Numbered from the stretch's first letter, positions 26,170 through 35,444 are shown. The stretch: 64,000 nt of DNA from Roseicyclus marinus (GCF_030163795.1 NZ_JASJOF010000002.1:391907-455906), one strand, 5' to 3'. The notes: a model not told the origin generated them from the letters alone. Made by a program: numbers and translations.

Positions 26170-28233
26170 ATGATCACCTCCACACCCACCCCGCCCGAGG
26201 AAGACCTGCTGTTCCGGCTGCTGCGCCAGCTGGACATCGCCCCCGAGGCGTCGCAGCGGGCGACGGCGGAGGCGTTGGACATCAGCCTCGGGCGGCTCAA
26301 CGCGCTGCTCAGGGCTGTGACGGACGCAGGGTTGGTGCGTCTGGCCGAGCGTGACAGCGCCGATAGGCGCGCACGCGTTGCCTATGCCCTGACGGCGCGG
26401 GGCGCGGCGGAGAAGGCGCGTCTGACCGACCGCTTTCTGGCCCGCAAGCTTGCCGAGTACGACGCGCTCCATGCCGAACTGACCGGCACGGGGAGCGGTT
26501 TTTCCTTTCTCAAGTCCAGGACCCTGATGATGCAGAACCACCTTGCCCCCGTTCCGGAACTCTATGTCTCGGCCGACAGCGCGCAGAAGCTGAAGCGGGA
26601 GGCCGCCGATCTTTTGTCCTGGGACCTGACGCCGCGCCAGACCTGCGACCTGGAACTGTTGATGAACGGCGGGTTCAACCCGCTCAAAGGGTTCCTGGGC
26701 CGGGAGGATTACGAGAGCGTGGTGGAAACCATGCGGCTGGCCGATGGCACGCTTTGGCCGATGCCGATCACGCTGGACGTATCGGAGGATTTCGCCGCCA
26801 AGGTCGAGCCGGGACAGGATATCGCGCTGCGCGATGCGGAGGGTGTGATCCTTGCGATCCTGTCGATCGGCGACAAGTACATCCCCAACAAGGCGCGCGA
26901 GGCGCAGATGGTGTTCGGCGCGGATGACGTGGCGCATCCGGCGGTCAATTACCTGCATCACGTGGCGGGCCCGGTGTATCTGGGTGGGGCCATCACCGGC
27001 ATCCAGCAGCCGGTGCATTACGATTTCCGCGCGCGGCGCGACACGCCCAACGAATTGCGCGCCTATTTCCGCAAGCTCGGCTGGCGCAAGATCGTGGCCT
27101 TCCAGACGCGCAACCCGTTGCACCGGGCGCACCAGGAACTGACCTTCCGCGCGGCCAAGGAAGCGCAGGCGAATCTGTTGATTCACCCGGTCGTGGGCAT
27201 GACCAAGCCCGGCGACGTGGACCATTTCACCCGCGTGCGCTGCTACGAGGCGGTGCTGGACAAATACCCGGCGGCGACGACGCATATGAGCCTGCTCAAT
27301 CTGGCGATGCGGATGGCGGGCCCGCGCGAGGCGGTCTGGCACGGGCTCATTCGCAAGAACCACGGCTGCACCCATTTCATCGTGGGCCGCGACCATGCGG
27401 GCCCCGGCAAGAACAGCCAGGGCGTCGATTTCTACGGCCCCTATGACGCGCAGGAGCTGTTCAAGACGCATGAGGCCGAGATCGGCATCGAGATGGTCGA
27501 TTTCAAACACATGGTCTATGTGCAGGAAAAGGCGCAATATTATCCCGCGAACGAGGTGCCCGAGGGCGATACTGTCCTTGATATTTCCGGCACCGAATTG
27601 CGGCGGCGGTTGCGCGAGGGGCTGGAGATCCCGGAATGGTTCTCCTTCCCGGAAGTGGTCAAGGAATTGCGCCGCACCTCGCCGCCGCGCAGCCAGCAGG
27701 GGTTCACCGTGTTTTTCACGGGCCTGTCGGGGTCGGGCAAGTCGACCATCGCCAATGCGATCATGGTCAAGCTGATGGAACAGGGCGGACGGCCGGTAAC
27801 GCTGCTCGACGGTGACGTGGTGCGCAAGCATCTGTCGAGCGAGCTGGGCTTTTCCAAGGAGCATCGGGACATCAACATCCGCCGGATCGGTTACGTGGCA
27901 AGCGAGATCACCAAGAACGGCGGGATCGCGATCTGCGCGCCCATCGCGCCCTACACGGCCACGCGCCGCGCGGTGCGCGAGATGATCGAGGCTTTCGGGG
28001 CCTTCATCGAGGTGCATGTGGCGACCTCTCTCGAGGAATGCGAACGGCGCGACCGCAAGGGCCTGTATAAGCTGGCGCGTGAGGGCAAGATCAAGGAATT
28101 CACCGGGATTTCAGACCCCTACGAAGCGCCGACCACCGCCGAACTGGTGGTGGACACGGAGGGCATGGACGTGGATTACTGCGCCCAGCAGGTGTTGTTG
28201 AAGCTCGAGAGCATGGGGTTGATCGCGGCCTGA
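26170..28233 (+). CDS. MarR(EPS-type) winged helix fused to ATP sulfurylase and APS kinase
   Basis: One uninterrupted 687-residue frame. Residues 8-105 are a winged helix like EPS-associated MarR regulators (ASQRATAEALDISLGRLNAL; GAAEKARLTDRFLARKLAEYDAL). After a short linker, residues 121-500 are a complete ATP sulfurylase (QTRNPLHRAHQE at 312-322, GRDHAGPG at 406-413). Residues 505-687 are APS kinase with P-loop GLSGSGKST (518-526), DGDVVRKHL, and ISDPYEAP. The enzyme half makes APS and then PAPS from sulfate and ATP. Standard bifunctional enzymes begin near MxNHLAPxPELYVS, here Met121. ATG-ATG at 26527-26532 follows AGGA, so an internal start producing the enzyme alone is possible. Two operator-like boxes precede the gene. 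Confidence 0.88.
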   Translation: MITSTPTPPEEDLLFRLLRQLDIAPEASQRATAEALDISLGRLNALLRAVTDAGLVRLAERDSADRRARVAYALTARGAAEKARLTDRFLARKLAEYDALHAELTGTGSGFSFLKSRTLMMQNHLAPVPELYVSADSAQKLKREAADLLSWDLTPRQTCDLELLMNGGFNPLKGFLGREDYESVVETMRLADGTLWPMPITLDVSEDFAAKVEPGQDIALRDAEGVILAILSIGDKYIPNKAREAQMVFGADDVAHPAVNYLHHVAGPVYLGGAITGIQQPVHYDFRARRDTPNELRAYFRKLGWRKIVAFQTRNPLHRAHQELTFRAAKEAQANLLIHPVVGMTKPGDVDHFTRVRCYEAVLDKYPAATTHMSLLNLAMRMAGPREAVWHGLIRKNHGCTHFIVGRDHAGPGKNSQGVDFYGPYDAQELFKTHEAEIGIEMVDFKHMVYVQEKAQYYPANEVPEGDTVLDISGTELRRRLREGLEIPEWFSFPEVVKELRRTSPPRSQQGFTVFFTGLSGSGKSTIANAIMVKLMEQGGRPVTLLDGDVVRKHLSSELGFSKEHRDINIRRIGYVASEITKNGGIAICAPIAPYTATRRAVREMIEAFGAFIEVHVATSLEECERRDRKGLYKLAREGKIKEFTGISDPYEAPTTAELVVDTEGMDVDYCAQQVLLKLESMGLIAA

Positions 28234-28256
28234 TCTCCCTTTGGCACGGCTGTGGA

Positions 28257-28289
28257 GGGGTCGGTTTCCGAGGGAAACCGGCCCCTTTT
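28257..28289 (+). terminator. Terminator after the sulfurylase-kinase fusion gene
   Basis: A 13-base stem GGGGTCGGTTTCC-GAG-GGAAACCGGCCCC with one G-T pair, followed by TTTT, 23 bp after the stop. A-free 5' flank, so it acts mainly on the plus strand. Confidence 0.8.
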
Positions 28290-28310
28290 ACTGCCGGGGC
28301 GCGGGGCGGC

Positions 28311-28365
28311 GGCTGCGGGACCGGGGCGCTGCCCCGGACCCCGGAGTTTTTTGGCCAAGATGAAG
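28311..28365 (+). repeat. 3'-end repeat with AAGATGAAG tail, copy B
   Basis: Stem-loop CCGGGGC-GCT-GCCCCGG (28321-28337), then ACCCCGGAGTTTTTTGGCC and AAGATGAAG (28357-28365). Same layout as copy A. It lies between the sulfurylase-kinase gene and the convergent MORN gene; the six-T run after the GGAG stem base may make it a second terminator. Confidence 0.6.
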
Positions 28366-28440
28366 GGGGCGGTGTCCGGTGCACCGTTCCGGTGTCGGGA
28401 TGGCGTGGACCCGGGGGCGGCCGGTGGATTGCGGCGGGCC

Positions 28441-29964
28441 CTATTGCGCCGGGGCGGGCGCGGGATCGGCGTTCGCCTCGGTCGTGTCGGGATCGGCGGC
28501 GGGGGTCGGGCCGTCGACCGCCGCCCCTTCGGTCGGCAGGCCGTTTTCCCATGTGCCGCGCAGGACCTCGCCGCTGGCGTAGCGCATCGTGCCCTCGCCC
28601 TCGCGGCGGCCGTCGACGAAGCGGCCCTCGTAGACATCGCCGTTGGAATAGGTGGCGATGCCGAAGCCGTTGATTTCGCCGTTCGCCCATTCGCCGACAT
28701 AGGAGAAGGCATTGGGTTCGGGCATGGTCAGCCGCCCCTGCCCCGAGCGTACGCCCGCGACGAAGGTGCCGTCATAGACGGAGCCATCGGTATAGGTGGC
28801 GCGGCCCTGTCCGTGGCGCAGGCCGTTTTCCCACTGACCCTCGTAGCGGTAGCCGTCGGGATGGGTCATGACGCCCTGCCCGTGCTGGCGGGCGTTGAGG
28901 AATTGGCCGACATAGGTGAGCCCGTTGGCATAGGTGGCGGTGCCCTGCCCCTGGATCACGCCCTCGACCCAATCGCCCGTATAGGAGGCGCCATCGGGAT
29001 AGGTGATCGTGCCCGTGCCATGGGCGAGATCATTGGCGAAACCGCCCTCGTAAACCGAGCCGTCGGGATAGGTGACGCGGCCTTGGCCGGAGATCTGCCC
29101 CTCGGCCCAGTCGCCGGTATAGACATAGCCGTCGGTCGCGGTGAAGGTGCCTGTCCCGTGGCGCTGGTCGTCGCGGAATTCCCCCTCGTAGACATCACCG
29201 TTGGCGTAGCGGACCGTGCCGCTGCCCTGGCGCTGGCCGTTCGCGAGCGCGCCTTCGTAGACATCGCCATTGGGCTGGGTGAGGGTGCCGGTGCCGTTGA
29301 TCTGGCCGTCGGCCCATTCCCCCTCGTAGGTGACGCCATCGGGCATGACGAGGCGCCCGGTGCCCGCACGCTGACCCGCGACGAAGCCGCCCTCATAGGT
29401 CGCGCCATCGGGGTAGGTGATCGTCCCTTGGCCCTGTTTGACGCCCTCCTCCCACTCTCCCTCGTAGCGGTAGCCGCCGGGGCCGCTCATGACGCCCTGA
29501 CCATGGTGCAGCGCGTTGCGGAATTCGCCGGTGTAGCTGACGCCGTTGGAATAGCTGGCCATGCCGCTGCCGTGGATGCGCCCCTCGGCCCAGTCGCCTT
29601 CGTAGGTGGAGCCGTCCGCGAAGGTGATGCGGCCCTGACCCTCGGGGCGGCCCGCGACAAAGGCGCCCTCGTAGATCGAGCCATCGGGGAAGGTGGCCCG
29701 GCCTTGGCCGCGAATCTCGCCGTCGACCCATTCGCCGATGTATTCATAGCCATTGGGCAGGCGGTACGTGCCCTGCCCGTGCTGCACGCCGTTGCGGAAC
29801 TGCCCCTCGTAGATCCCGCCATTGTCGTATTGCTGGATGTCGGTGACGATCGGCGCGGTTTCGGCGGCGGCATCGGCGGCGGGGGCTGCAGCCTCCTGCG
29901 CGGGAACGGCGGTGGAGGAAAGAAGCACGGCGAGAAGCGCCATGGCGTGGGTCTTGCGGAACAC
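28441..29964 (-). CDS. Secreted MORN-repeat protein
   Basis: A 507-residue exported protein made of about 19 MORN units of 23 residues (Y-x-G-x-F/W ... G-x-G-x-x-x-x-x-x-G). GTG 29964 with GGGAGG upstream gives a signal peptide, MFRKTHAMALLAVLLSSTAVPA-QE, followed by an Ala-rich spacer; the C-terminus is an acidic/Pro/Ala tail ending APAPAQ. The aromatic after YxGx alternates Phe/Trp with one phase slip, and repeats 1-9 match repeats 10-18 one to one, so the array is a duplicated nine-unit block. MORN repeats often bind lipids or scaffold proteins; no enzyme domain is attached, so the role is unknown. Confidence 0.88.
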   Translation of the reverse strand: MFRKTHAMALLAVLLSSTAVPAQEAAAPAADAAAETAPIVTDIQQYDNGGIYEGQFRNGVQHGQGTYRLPNGYEYIGEWVDGEIRGQGRATFPDGSIYEGAFVAGRPEGQGRITFADGSTYEGDWAEGRIHGSGMASYSNGVSYTGEFRNALHHGQGVMSGPGGYRYEGEWEEGVKQGQGTITYPDGATYEGGFVAGQRAGTGRLVMPDGVTYEGEWADGQINGTGTLTQPNGDVYEGALANGQRQGSGTVRYANGDVYEGEFRDDQRHGTGTFTATDGYVYTGDWAEGQISGQGRVTYPDGSVYEGGFANDLAHGTGTITYPDGASYTGDWVEGVIQGQGTATYANGLTYVGQFLNARQHGQGVMTHPDGYRYEGQWENGLRHGQGRATYTDGSVYDGTFVAGVRSGQGRLTMPEPNAFSYVGEWANGEINGFGIATYSNGDVYEGRFVDGRREGEGTMRYASGEVLRGTWENGLPTEGAAVDGPTPAADPDTTEANADPAPAPAQ

Positions 29965-30149
29965 TGGTGTCGCCTCCCTGTGGCCCGTGGCCTGTCGGTC
30001 TGTCTGGTCGGTCTTCAGGCTAGGGGGTCGGGGGCGGCGGCGCAACGGCTTTGCGGGATGCGCAAGGCGGGACGGCGGGGGCCTGCCCCTTGGCCTCGGG
30101 GCGCTTTCTGTTACATCTGCCGCGACGATGAGCGCGAAAGGGGCCGCCC

Positions 30150-31808
30150 ATGGCCGAGAGGTTCCGCCTGAGCCTTGCACAATTGAACCCGACGGTGGGC
30201 GACCTGCGCGGCAATGCCGCGCTGGCCCGACGCGCCTGGGAAGAGGCGCGGGCGGCGGGGGCCGACATGGTGGCCTTTCCCGAGATGTTCCTGACGGGCT
30301 ACCAATTGCAGGATCTGGTGCGCAAACCGGCCTTTTCGGCGGATGTCGGCCGCGTGCTGGCCGATCTGGCCAAGGATTGCGCGGACGGGCCCGCCATCGG
30401 CATCGGCGGGCCGCTGCCCGGCGGCGACAAGCCCTTCAACGCCTATTTCGTCTTGCAGGGCGGCAAGATCACGGCGCAGGTGCTCAAGCACCATCTGCCC
30501 AACTACAAGGTCTTTGACGAGAAGCGCTATTACCATGCCGGCGACCCCTCGGGGCCGGTCCGGGTGGGGCCCCTGCGGATCGGTATCCCGATCTGCGAGG
30601 ATGCGTGGTTCGAGGATGTGACCGAAACGCTGGCCGAGACAGGGGCCGAGATCCTGCTTGTGCCCAACGGTTCGCCCTATCACCGGGGCAAGATGGACAC
30701 GCGACAGGCGATCATGGTGAGCCGCGTGATCGAGACCGGGTTGCCGTTGGCCTATGTGAACCTCGTGGGCGGGCAGGATGACCAAGTGTTCGACGGGGCG
30801 AGTTTCGTTCTGAACCCGCATGGCGTTCTTGCCTGCCAGATGCCCGCCTTTGACAGCGTGTTGACCCATGTCGATTTCGAGCACGGGGCCGAGGGATGGC
30901 AGGCCGTGGCGGCCGAGAAATCCGCCCTGCCGGATCCGTGGGAGGCCGATTACCGCGTCATGGTGACGGGATTGCGCGATTACTGCGCCAAGACCGGGTT
31001 TTCCCGCGTGCTTCTGGGCCTGTCGGGGGGCGTGGATTCGGCGTTGGTCGCGGCGATCGCGGTCGATGCGCTGGGACCGGAGAACGTGCGCTGCGTGATG
31101 CTGCCCTCGCGGTTCACGTCGCAAGCCTCGCTCGACGATGCGGGCGATGTGGCGCGGCGGCTGGGTGTGCAACTCGACACGGTGCCCATCGGGGCGGCGC
31201 ACGAGGCGGTGCTGGGCACGCTTGGCCCCCTGTTCGAGGGGCGCGCGCCCGACCTGACCGAGGAAAACATCCAGTCGCGCCTGCGCGGCGTGATGCTGAT
31301 GGCGCTTTCGAACAAGTTCGGCGAGATGCTGTTGACCACCGGCAACAAATCCGAAGTGGCCGTGGGCTATGCCACGATCTATGGCGACATGGCGGGCGGC
31401 TACAATCCGATCAAGGATCTCTACAAGACCCGCGTCTTCGAGACGTGCCGGTGGCGCAACGCCCATCATGCGGCGTGGATGCAGGGACCGGCGGGCGAGA
31501 TCATCCCGCCCGTCGTGATCGACAAGCCGCCGACGGCGGAATTGCGCGACAACCAGAAGGACGAGGACAGCCTGCCGCCCTATCCGGTTCTGGACGAGAT
31601 CCTGGAGATGCTGATCGACAAGGAAGCGTCGGTCGCGGATCTTGTGGCGATGGGCCATGACCGAGACGTGGTGAAGAAGGTCGAAAGCCTGATCTACATC
31701 AGTGAATACAAACGCTTCCAGTCCGCCCCCGGCGCGAGGTTGACGGAACGGGCGTTCTGGCTGGATCGGCGCTATCCGATCGTGAACCTGTGGCGCGACG
31801 ACGGCTAA
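30150..31808 (+). CDS. nadE: Glutamine-dependent NAD+ synthetase
   Basis: Last step of NAD synthesis: amidates deamido-NAD using ATP and glutamine-derived ammonia. The 552 residues have an N-terminal nitrilase-type glutaminase domain (MVAFPEMFLTGYQ with Glu; VLKHHLPNYKVFDEKRYY with Lys; IGIPICEDAWFED with Cys) and a C-terminal synthetase with P-loop LLGLSGGVDSALVAAIA, ENIQSRLRGVMLMALSN and TTGNKSEVAVGYATIYGDMAGGYNPIKDLYKT. ATG 30150 gives the normal N-terminus. It is divergent from the MORN gene. Confidence 0.96.
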   Translation: MAERFRLSLAQLNPTVGDLRGNAALARRAWEEARAAGADMVAFPEMFLTGYQLQDLVRKPAFSADVGRVLADLAKDCADGPAIGIGGPLPGGDKPFNAYFVLQGGKITAQVLKHHLPNYKVFDEKRYYHAGDPSGPVRVGPLRIGIPICEDAWFEDVTETLAETGAEILLVPNGSPYHRGKMDTRQAIMVSRVIETGLPLAYVNLVGGQDDQVFDGASFVLNPHGVLACQMPAFDSVLTHVDFEHGAEGWQAVAAEKSALPDPWEADYRVMVTGLRDYCAKTGFSRVLLGLSGGVDSALVAAIAVDALGPENVRCVMLPSRFTSQASLDDAGDVARRLGVQLDTVPIGAAHEAVLGTLGPLFEGRAPDLTEENIQSRLRGVMLMALSNKFGEMLLTTGNKSEVAVGYATIYGDMAGGYNPIKDLYKTRVFETCRWRNAHHAAWMQGPAGEIIPPVVIDKPPTAELRDNQKDEDSLPPYPVLDEILEMLIDKEASVADLVAMGHDRDVVKKVESLIYISEYKRFQSAPGARLTERAFWLDRRYPIVNLWRDDG

Positions 31809-31837
31809 GGCGGATCGCAGGAATGGACGGAATGGGC

Positions 31838-31867
31838 GGGATGGTGGGCAGATTGCCCACCCTACGG
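31838..31867. repeat. GTAGGGTGGGCA hairpin repeat, copy 3
   Basis: Perfect hairpin GGTGGGCA-GAT-TGCCCACC (31843-31861) followed by CTACGG, 35 bp after nadE. It shares the CGTAGGGTG edge and 8-base arms with the elements after purD and the KAS III gene but differs in the arm sequence. No T-run. Confidence 0.5.
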
Positions 31868-31881
31868 CCTGCCATGCCCCC

Positions 31882-32109
31882 TCAATGCACGCTGACGGGC
31901 GTCATGTCGTTCTGGCGGGCCACGACGAAGGCAAGCTTGCGGTCCTTGACCAGCGCCAGTTGCTCTCCGGTTTCGCTGCCGATGGCATAGAGCGTTTCGA
32001 TGCCTTTGGCCTGCTCGCGGATCTCGTCGGGCAGATCGGCCACGGCTACGGGGCGGATGTAGACGATGGGACGGCCTTGCGGCGTGGCGGCGTCATGGTC
32101 GGTGGTCAT
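31882..32109 (-). CDS. DUF1150 family protein
   Basis: A 75-residue small cytoplasmic protein of DUF1150: QGRPIVYIRPVAVADLPDEIREQA, then LYAIGSETGEQLALVKDRKLAFVVARQNDMTPVSVH. The family is alphaproteobacterial and commonly sits after an Hsp20 gene, as here with only 4 bp between them. GAAAGGAGGGATGAG stands just before ATG 32109. No biochemical function is known; co-expression with hsp20 suggests a stress role (inference). Confidence 0.9.
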   Translation of the reverse strand: MTTDHDAATPQGRPIVYIRPVAVADLPDEIREQAKGIETLYAIGSETGEQLALVKDRKLAFVVARQNDMTPVSVH

Positions 32110-32113
32110 GGTC

Positions 32114-32548
32114 TCATCCCTCCTTTCGCGTGGTGGTCCGGCCGTTGATGCGGATCGTCTGCACCACGGTTTCGGGCTGGCTGCGGCGCAGATCGATGTG
32201 CAAAAGCCCGTTTTCCATCGATGCGCCCGCGACCTCGACCCCTTCGGCCAGAACGAAGCTGCGCTGGAACTGGCGGGCTGCGATGCCACGATGCAGGAAG
32301 ACGCGGTCGGCATCCGCCTCGGCCTGGCGGCCCCGGATCACCAATTGCCGATCTTCGAGCGTGATGGTCAGGTCATCCTCGCCAAAGCCCGCGACGGCGA
32401 GCGTGATGCGATAGGCGTTCTCGCCCTTTTGTTCGATATTGTAGGGGGGGTAGCCATTGGCGTCCGCCTTGGCGGTGCGTTCCACCAGGCGTTCGAGTTG
32501 ATCGAAACCCAGAAGAAACGGGTGCGATCCAAGCGTCAGTTTCGTCAT
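32114..32548 (-). CDS. Hsp20 small heat-shock protein
   Basis: A 144-residue alpha-crystallin-type holdase of the IbpA group. N-terminal arm: TLGSHPFLLGFDQLERLVERTA. The crystallin domain follows: YPPYNIEQKGENAYRITLAVAGF, DLTITLEDRQLVIRGRQ, RVFLHRGIAARQFQRSFVLAEGVEVAGASMENGLLHIDLRR. C-terminal hydrophobic-x-hydrophobic motif: TIRI. ATG 32548 is preceded by AAGGA. It is the first gene of the hsp20-DUF1150 pair. I see no clear heat-shock promoter. Confidence 0.92.
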   Translation of the reverse strand: MTKLTLGSHPFLLGFDQLERLVERTAKADANGYPPYNIEQKGENAYRITLAVAGFGEDDLTITLEDRQLVIRGRQAEADADRVFLHRGIAARQFQRSFVLAEGVEVAGASMENGLLHIDLRRSQPETVVQTIRINGRTTTRKEG

Positions 32549-32710
32549 TCGGGGCACATCCTTGCGATTAAGCGATCTGCACATGGGCGACGCATCCCGG
32601 ATACGGCGATGCGCCTTGCCTTTCATATGGAGCTTCGGCGGCGGCGCGCAAGGTTCCCATGCGCGAGGCTTGGCGGCCGTGCGGCGGCGCGCTAGACTGA
32701 TGCGCCTGCC

Positions 32711-32734
32711 CCAGACTGACCCAGACTGACCCAG
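32711..32734. repeat. Short tandem repeat CCAGACTGAC x2.4
   Basis: CCAGACTGAC occurs twice in tandem and is followed by CCAG, 18 bp before the ydcH-like start. It may be a slippage-prone spot, and it occupies the likely 5' leader. Confidence 0.6.
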
Positions 32735-32751
32735 CGATCGGACCGCCCGGC

Positions 32752-32979
32752 ATGAACGCCCCCAAAGGCCCCAGCGAATTGACGCACGAGGATGTGCTGC
32801 GCATCAAGCTCGAGGTGCTCAAGCGCGAGCATCGCGATCTCGACGATGCGATCGCGGCGCTGCACGACGCGGTGAACCCCGATCAACTGACCCTCAAGCG
32901 CCTGAAAAAGAAGAAGCTTTTGCTGAAAGACCAGATCGCGCGGATCGAGGATGAACTGACGCCCGACATCATCGCCTGA
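32752..32979 (+). CDS. YdcH/DUF465 family protein
   Basis: A 75-residue, highly helical DUF465 protein: ELTHEDVLRIKLEVLKREHRDLDDAIAALHDA, then LTLKRLKKKKLLLKDQIARIEDELTPDIIA. The H-R-D-L-D-x-A-I pattern and the K-rich KKKKLLLKDQI segment are family hallmarks. It is likely a short antiparallel coiled coil. It lies 80 bp upstream of purE on the same strand. Function unknown. Confidence 0.85.
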   Translation: MNAPKGPSELTHEDVLRIKLEVLKREHRDLDDAIAALHDAVNPDQLTLKRLKKKKLLLKDQIARIEDELTPDIIA

Positions 32980-33059
32980 GCATGGCCTGCGCCGCATTGC
33001 GCCCGGGGCGCGCGCGGCTATAGTGCGGCGCTCAATCCGGGGCCGCGAGGGCAAGGCGC

Positions 33060-33540
<481 letters not shown>

Positions 33541-33548
<8 letters not shown>

Positions 33549-34611
33549 GCCGCTCGCGCCCGGCGCGACGATCGGGATCTTGGGCGGGGGGCAATTGGGC
33601 CGGATGCTGTCGATGGCGGCGGCACGGCTCGGCTATCGCTGCCACATCTACGAGCCGGGGGCGGCCCCGGCCGCCGATGTGGCTCATGGGCTGACAACCG
33701 CCCCTTACGAGGATCTCGACGCGCTGCGCCGCTTCGCGCAGGCCTGTGACCTGATCACCTATGAATTCGAGAATATCCCGGCCGCGGCGCTCGATGTGCT
33801 GTCGGAAACCACGCCGCTGTTCCCGGATCGCCGCGCACTGGAGGTGAGCCAGGACCGGCTGGTCGAGAAGAGTTTTCTTGCCGGTCTGGGCCTTGCCACG
33901 GCCCCTTTCGCGGCCATCGACGGGCCGGGCGATCTGGCGGCGGCCCTTGCCGTCACCGGCACGCCCGCGATCCTGAAGACACGCCGCTTCGGCTACGACG
34001 GCAAGGGGCAGGCCCGCGTGATGGCGCCCGAGGCGGCGGAGGCGGCCTTGGACAGCCTCGCGGGTGCCCCCGCCATCGCCGAAGGGTTCGTGCGCTTCTC
34101 GAAGGAAATCAGCGTGATCGCCGCGCGCGGGCGCGATGGGAGCGTGGCGGCCTATGACCCGGGCGAGAATGTCCATGTGGACGGCATCTTGTCGACCACC
34201 ACGGTGCCCTCTGCCCTGCCGCTCAAGCTCCGGACCGATGCGGTGCTGATCGCCTCGCGGATCCTGAACGCGCTCGACTATGTCGGCGTGATGGGGGTGG
34301 AATTGTTCGTGACGCCGGAGGGCCTCGTGGTGAACGAGATCGCGCCGCGGGTCCACAATTCCGGGCATTGGACGCAGGCGGGCTGCGCCGTCGACCAGTT
34401 CGAACAGCATATCCGTGCCATCGCGGGCTGGCCGCTGGGCAATGGTGCGCGCCATGCCGATGTGGTGATGGAGAACCTGATCGGCGCGGATGTCGCCCGC
34501 GTGGGCCAGCTTGCCGCCGACCCGGGCGTTCAGGTCCATCTCTACGGCAAGGACGAGGCGCGGCCGGGCCGCAAGATGGGGCATATCAACCGCGTAATCG
34601 GGGCGGCCTGA
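33541..34611 (+). CDS. purK: 5-(carboxyamino)imidazole ribonucleotide synthase
   Basis: ATP-grasp enzyme making N5-CAIR from AIR, bicarbonate and ATP; its product feeds PurE. The 356 residues include [68 protein letters not shown] and [20 protein letters not shown] 33541 lies inside the purE 3' end; a longer upstream extension has no protein-like content. It is followed by a degenerate copy of the AAGATGAAG repeat. Confidence 0.97.
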
Positions 34612-34624
34612 GGCGCGACCGCCC

Positions 34625-34675
34625 CTTCATCTTCCTGAAAATACGGGAAAACGGCCCTCTCCGCCCCGAGCCGCC
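34625..34675 (-). repeat. 3'-end repeat with AAGATGAAG tail, copy D (degenerate)
   Basis: Read on the minus strand: CGTATTTTCAGG then AAGATGAAG (34633-34625). The GC-rich stem of the other copies is not clean here. It occupies the whole space between purK and the end of the convergent lipase gene. Confidence 0.4.
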
Positions 34676-34676
34676 G

Positions 34677-35444
34677 TCATTCGATGAGCGATTCCAGCGC
34701 CCCGATGTAATCGAGATCCTCGACAAAGGCCCCGTCGCGCAGGAAGGCCATGGTCTGGGCGATGACGCGGGGGTTGTTCATCATGAAGGTATGGGTGACC
34801 GGCAAGGTGATATGGCCCGCCATGCCTTCGACGCGGGTGCTCTCGACGGCGACCTTGCCGTCATCCTCGCCGGGGATCAGGGCGGAATAGATCGGGTTCA
34901 GCGTCTGGTTACCCGCGATCACGCCCAGTTCGAAATCCACCGGCGGCAGGCGGCTGGGCAGATCGGCGGGGCCGGTGCCCAATTGCTGCCCAGCGGGGCC
35001 GTTGATCCATTCAAAGGCCTCGAGCTCGCCCAGGACATCGACCAGTTCCGAGCCGCCGTTGGGCGGGGCCAGCATCACCACCCGCCCCATGGACACGGGC
35101 CGCGCGCCCCCTTGGGCCAGCGTGTAGCGGAGCAGGATACCGCCCATGGAATGGGTCACGAAATGCACCCGCCTGTCGCCGCAGGCCGCGACCGCGGGCA
35201 CCAGCGTGGCCGCCGAGAGTTCCGCGATGGGGGCGCGGGTCGAGGGATAGCCCTGGTTGATGACATGGTAGCCTTCGGCGCTCAGCGCTTCTTCCATCAC
35301 GAAAAGCGAAGTTTCGGTGCGGGCGAGCCCATGCAGCAGGATCACGCACTCATTCGTCATGGCCTCCTCCGTTGATTGGGCCATGGCCCTCGCGGCGGGC
35401 AAGAGACACAGGATAAGCGAGAGCACTGGCACGATCTTGTTCAT
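34677..35444 (-). CDS. Secreted alpha/beta hydrolase (lipase-like)
   Basis: About 255 residues with a signal peptide ([24 protein letters not shown]). The mature part has the lipase oxyanion motif [15 protein letters not shown], the nucleophile elbow [12 protein letters not shown], and the probable catalytic His in [13 protein letters not shown], with Asp in [11 protein letters not shown]. It resembles class I.4/esterase-type lipases and is probably periplasmic or secreted. ATG 35444 gives the neatest signal peptide; ATG 35456 adds four residues. It is divergent from the Nudix gene. Substrate unknown. Confidence 0.83.
   Translation of the reverse strand: MNKIVPVLSLILCLLPAARAMAQSTEEAMTNECVILLHGLARTETSLFVMEEALSAEGYHVINQGYPSTRAPIAELSAATLVPAVAACGDRRVHFVTHSMGGILLRYTLAQGGARPVSMGRVVMLAPPNGGSELVDVLGELEAFEWINGPAGQQLGTGPADLPSRLPPVDFELGVIAGNQTLNPIYSALIPGEDDGKVAVESTRVEGMAGHITLPVTHTFMMNNPRVIAQTMAFLRDGAFVEDLDYIGALESLIE

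Noticed and set aside
28252..30171. A long repetitive frame antisense to the MORN gene (periodic VGIGGDA-like units)
   Set aside because: Its periodicity is simply the complement of the MORN repeats; no start signal, and the plus-strand MORN pattern is absent.
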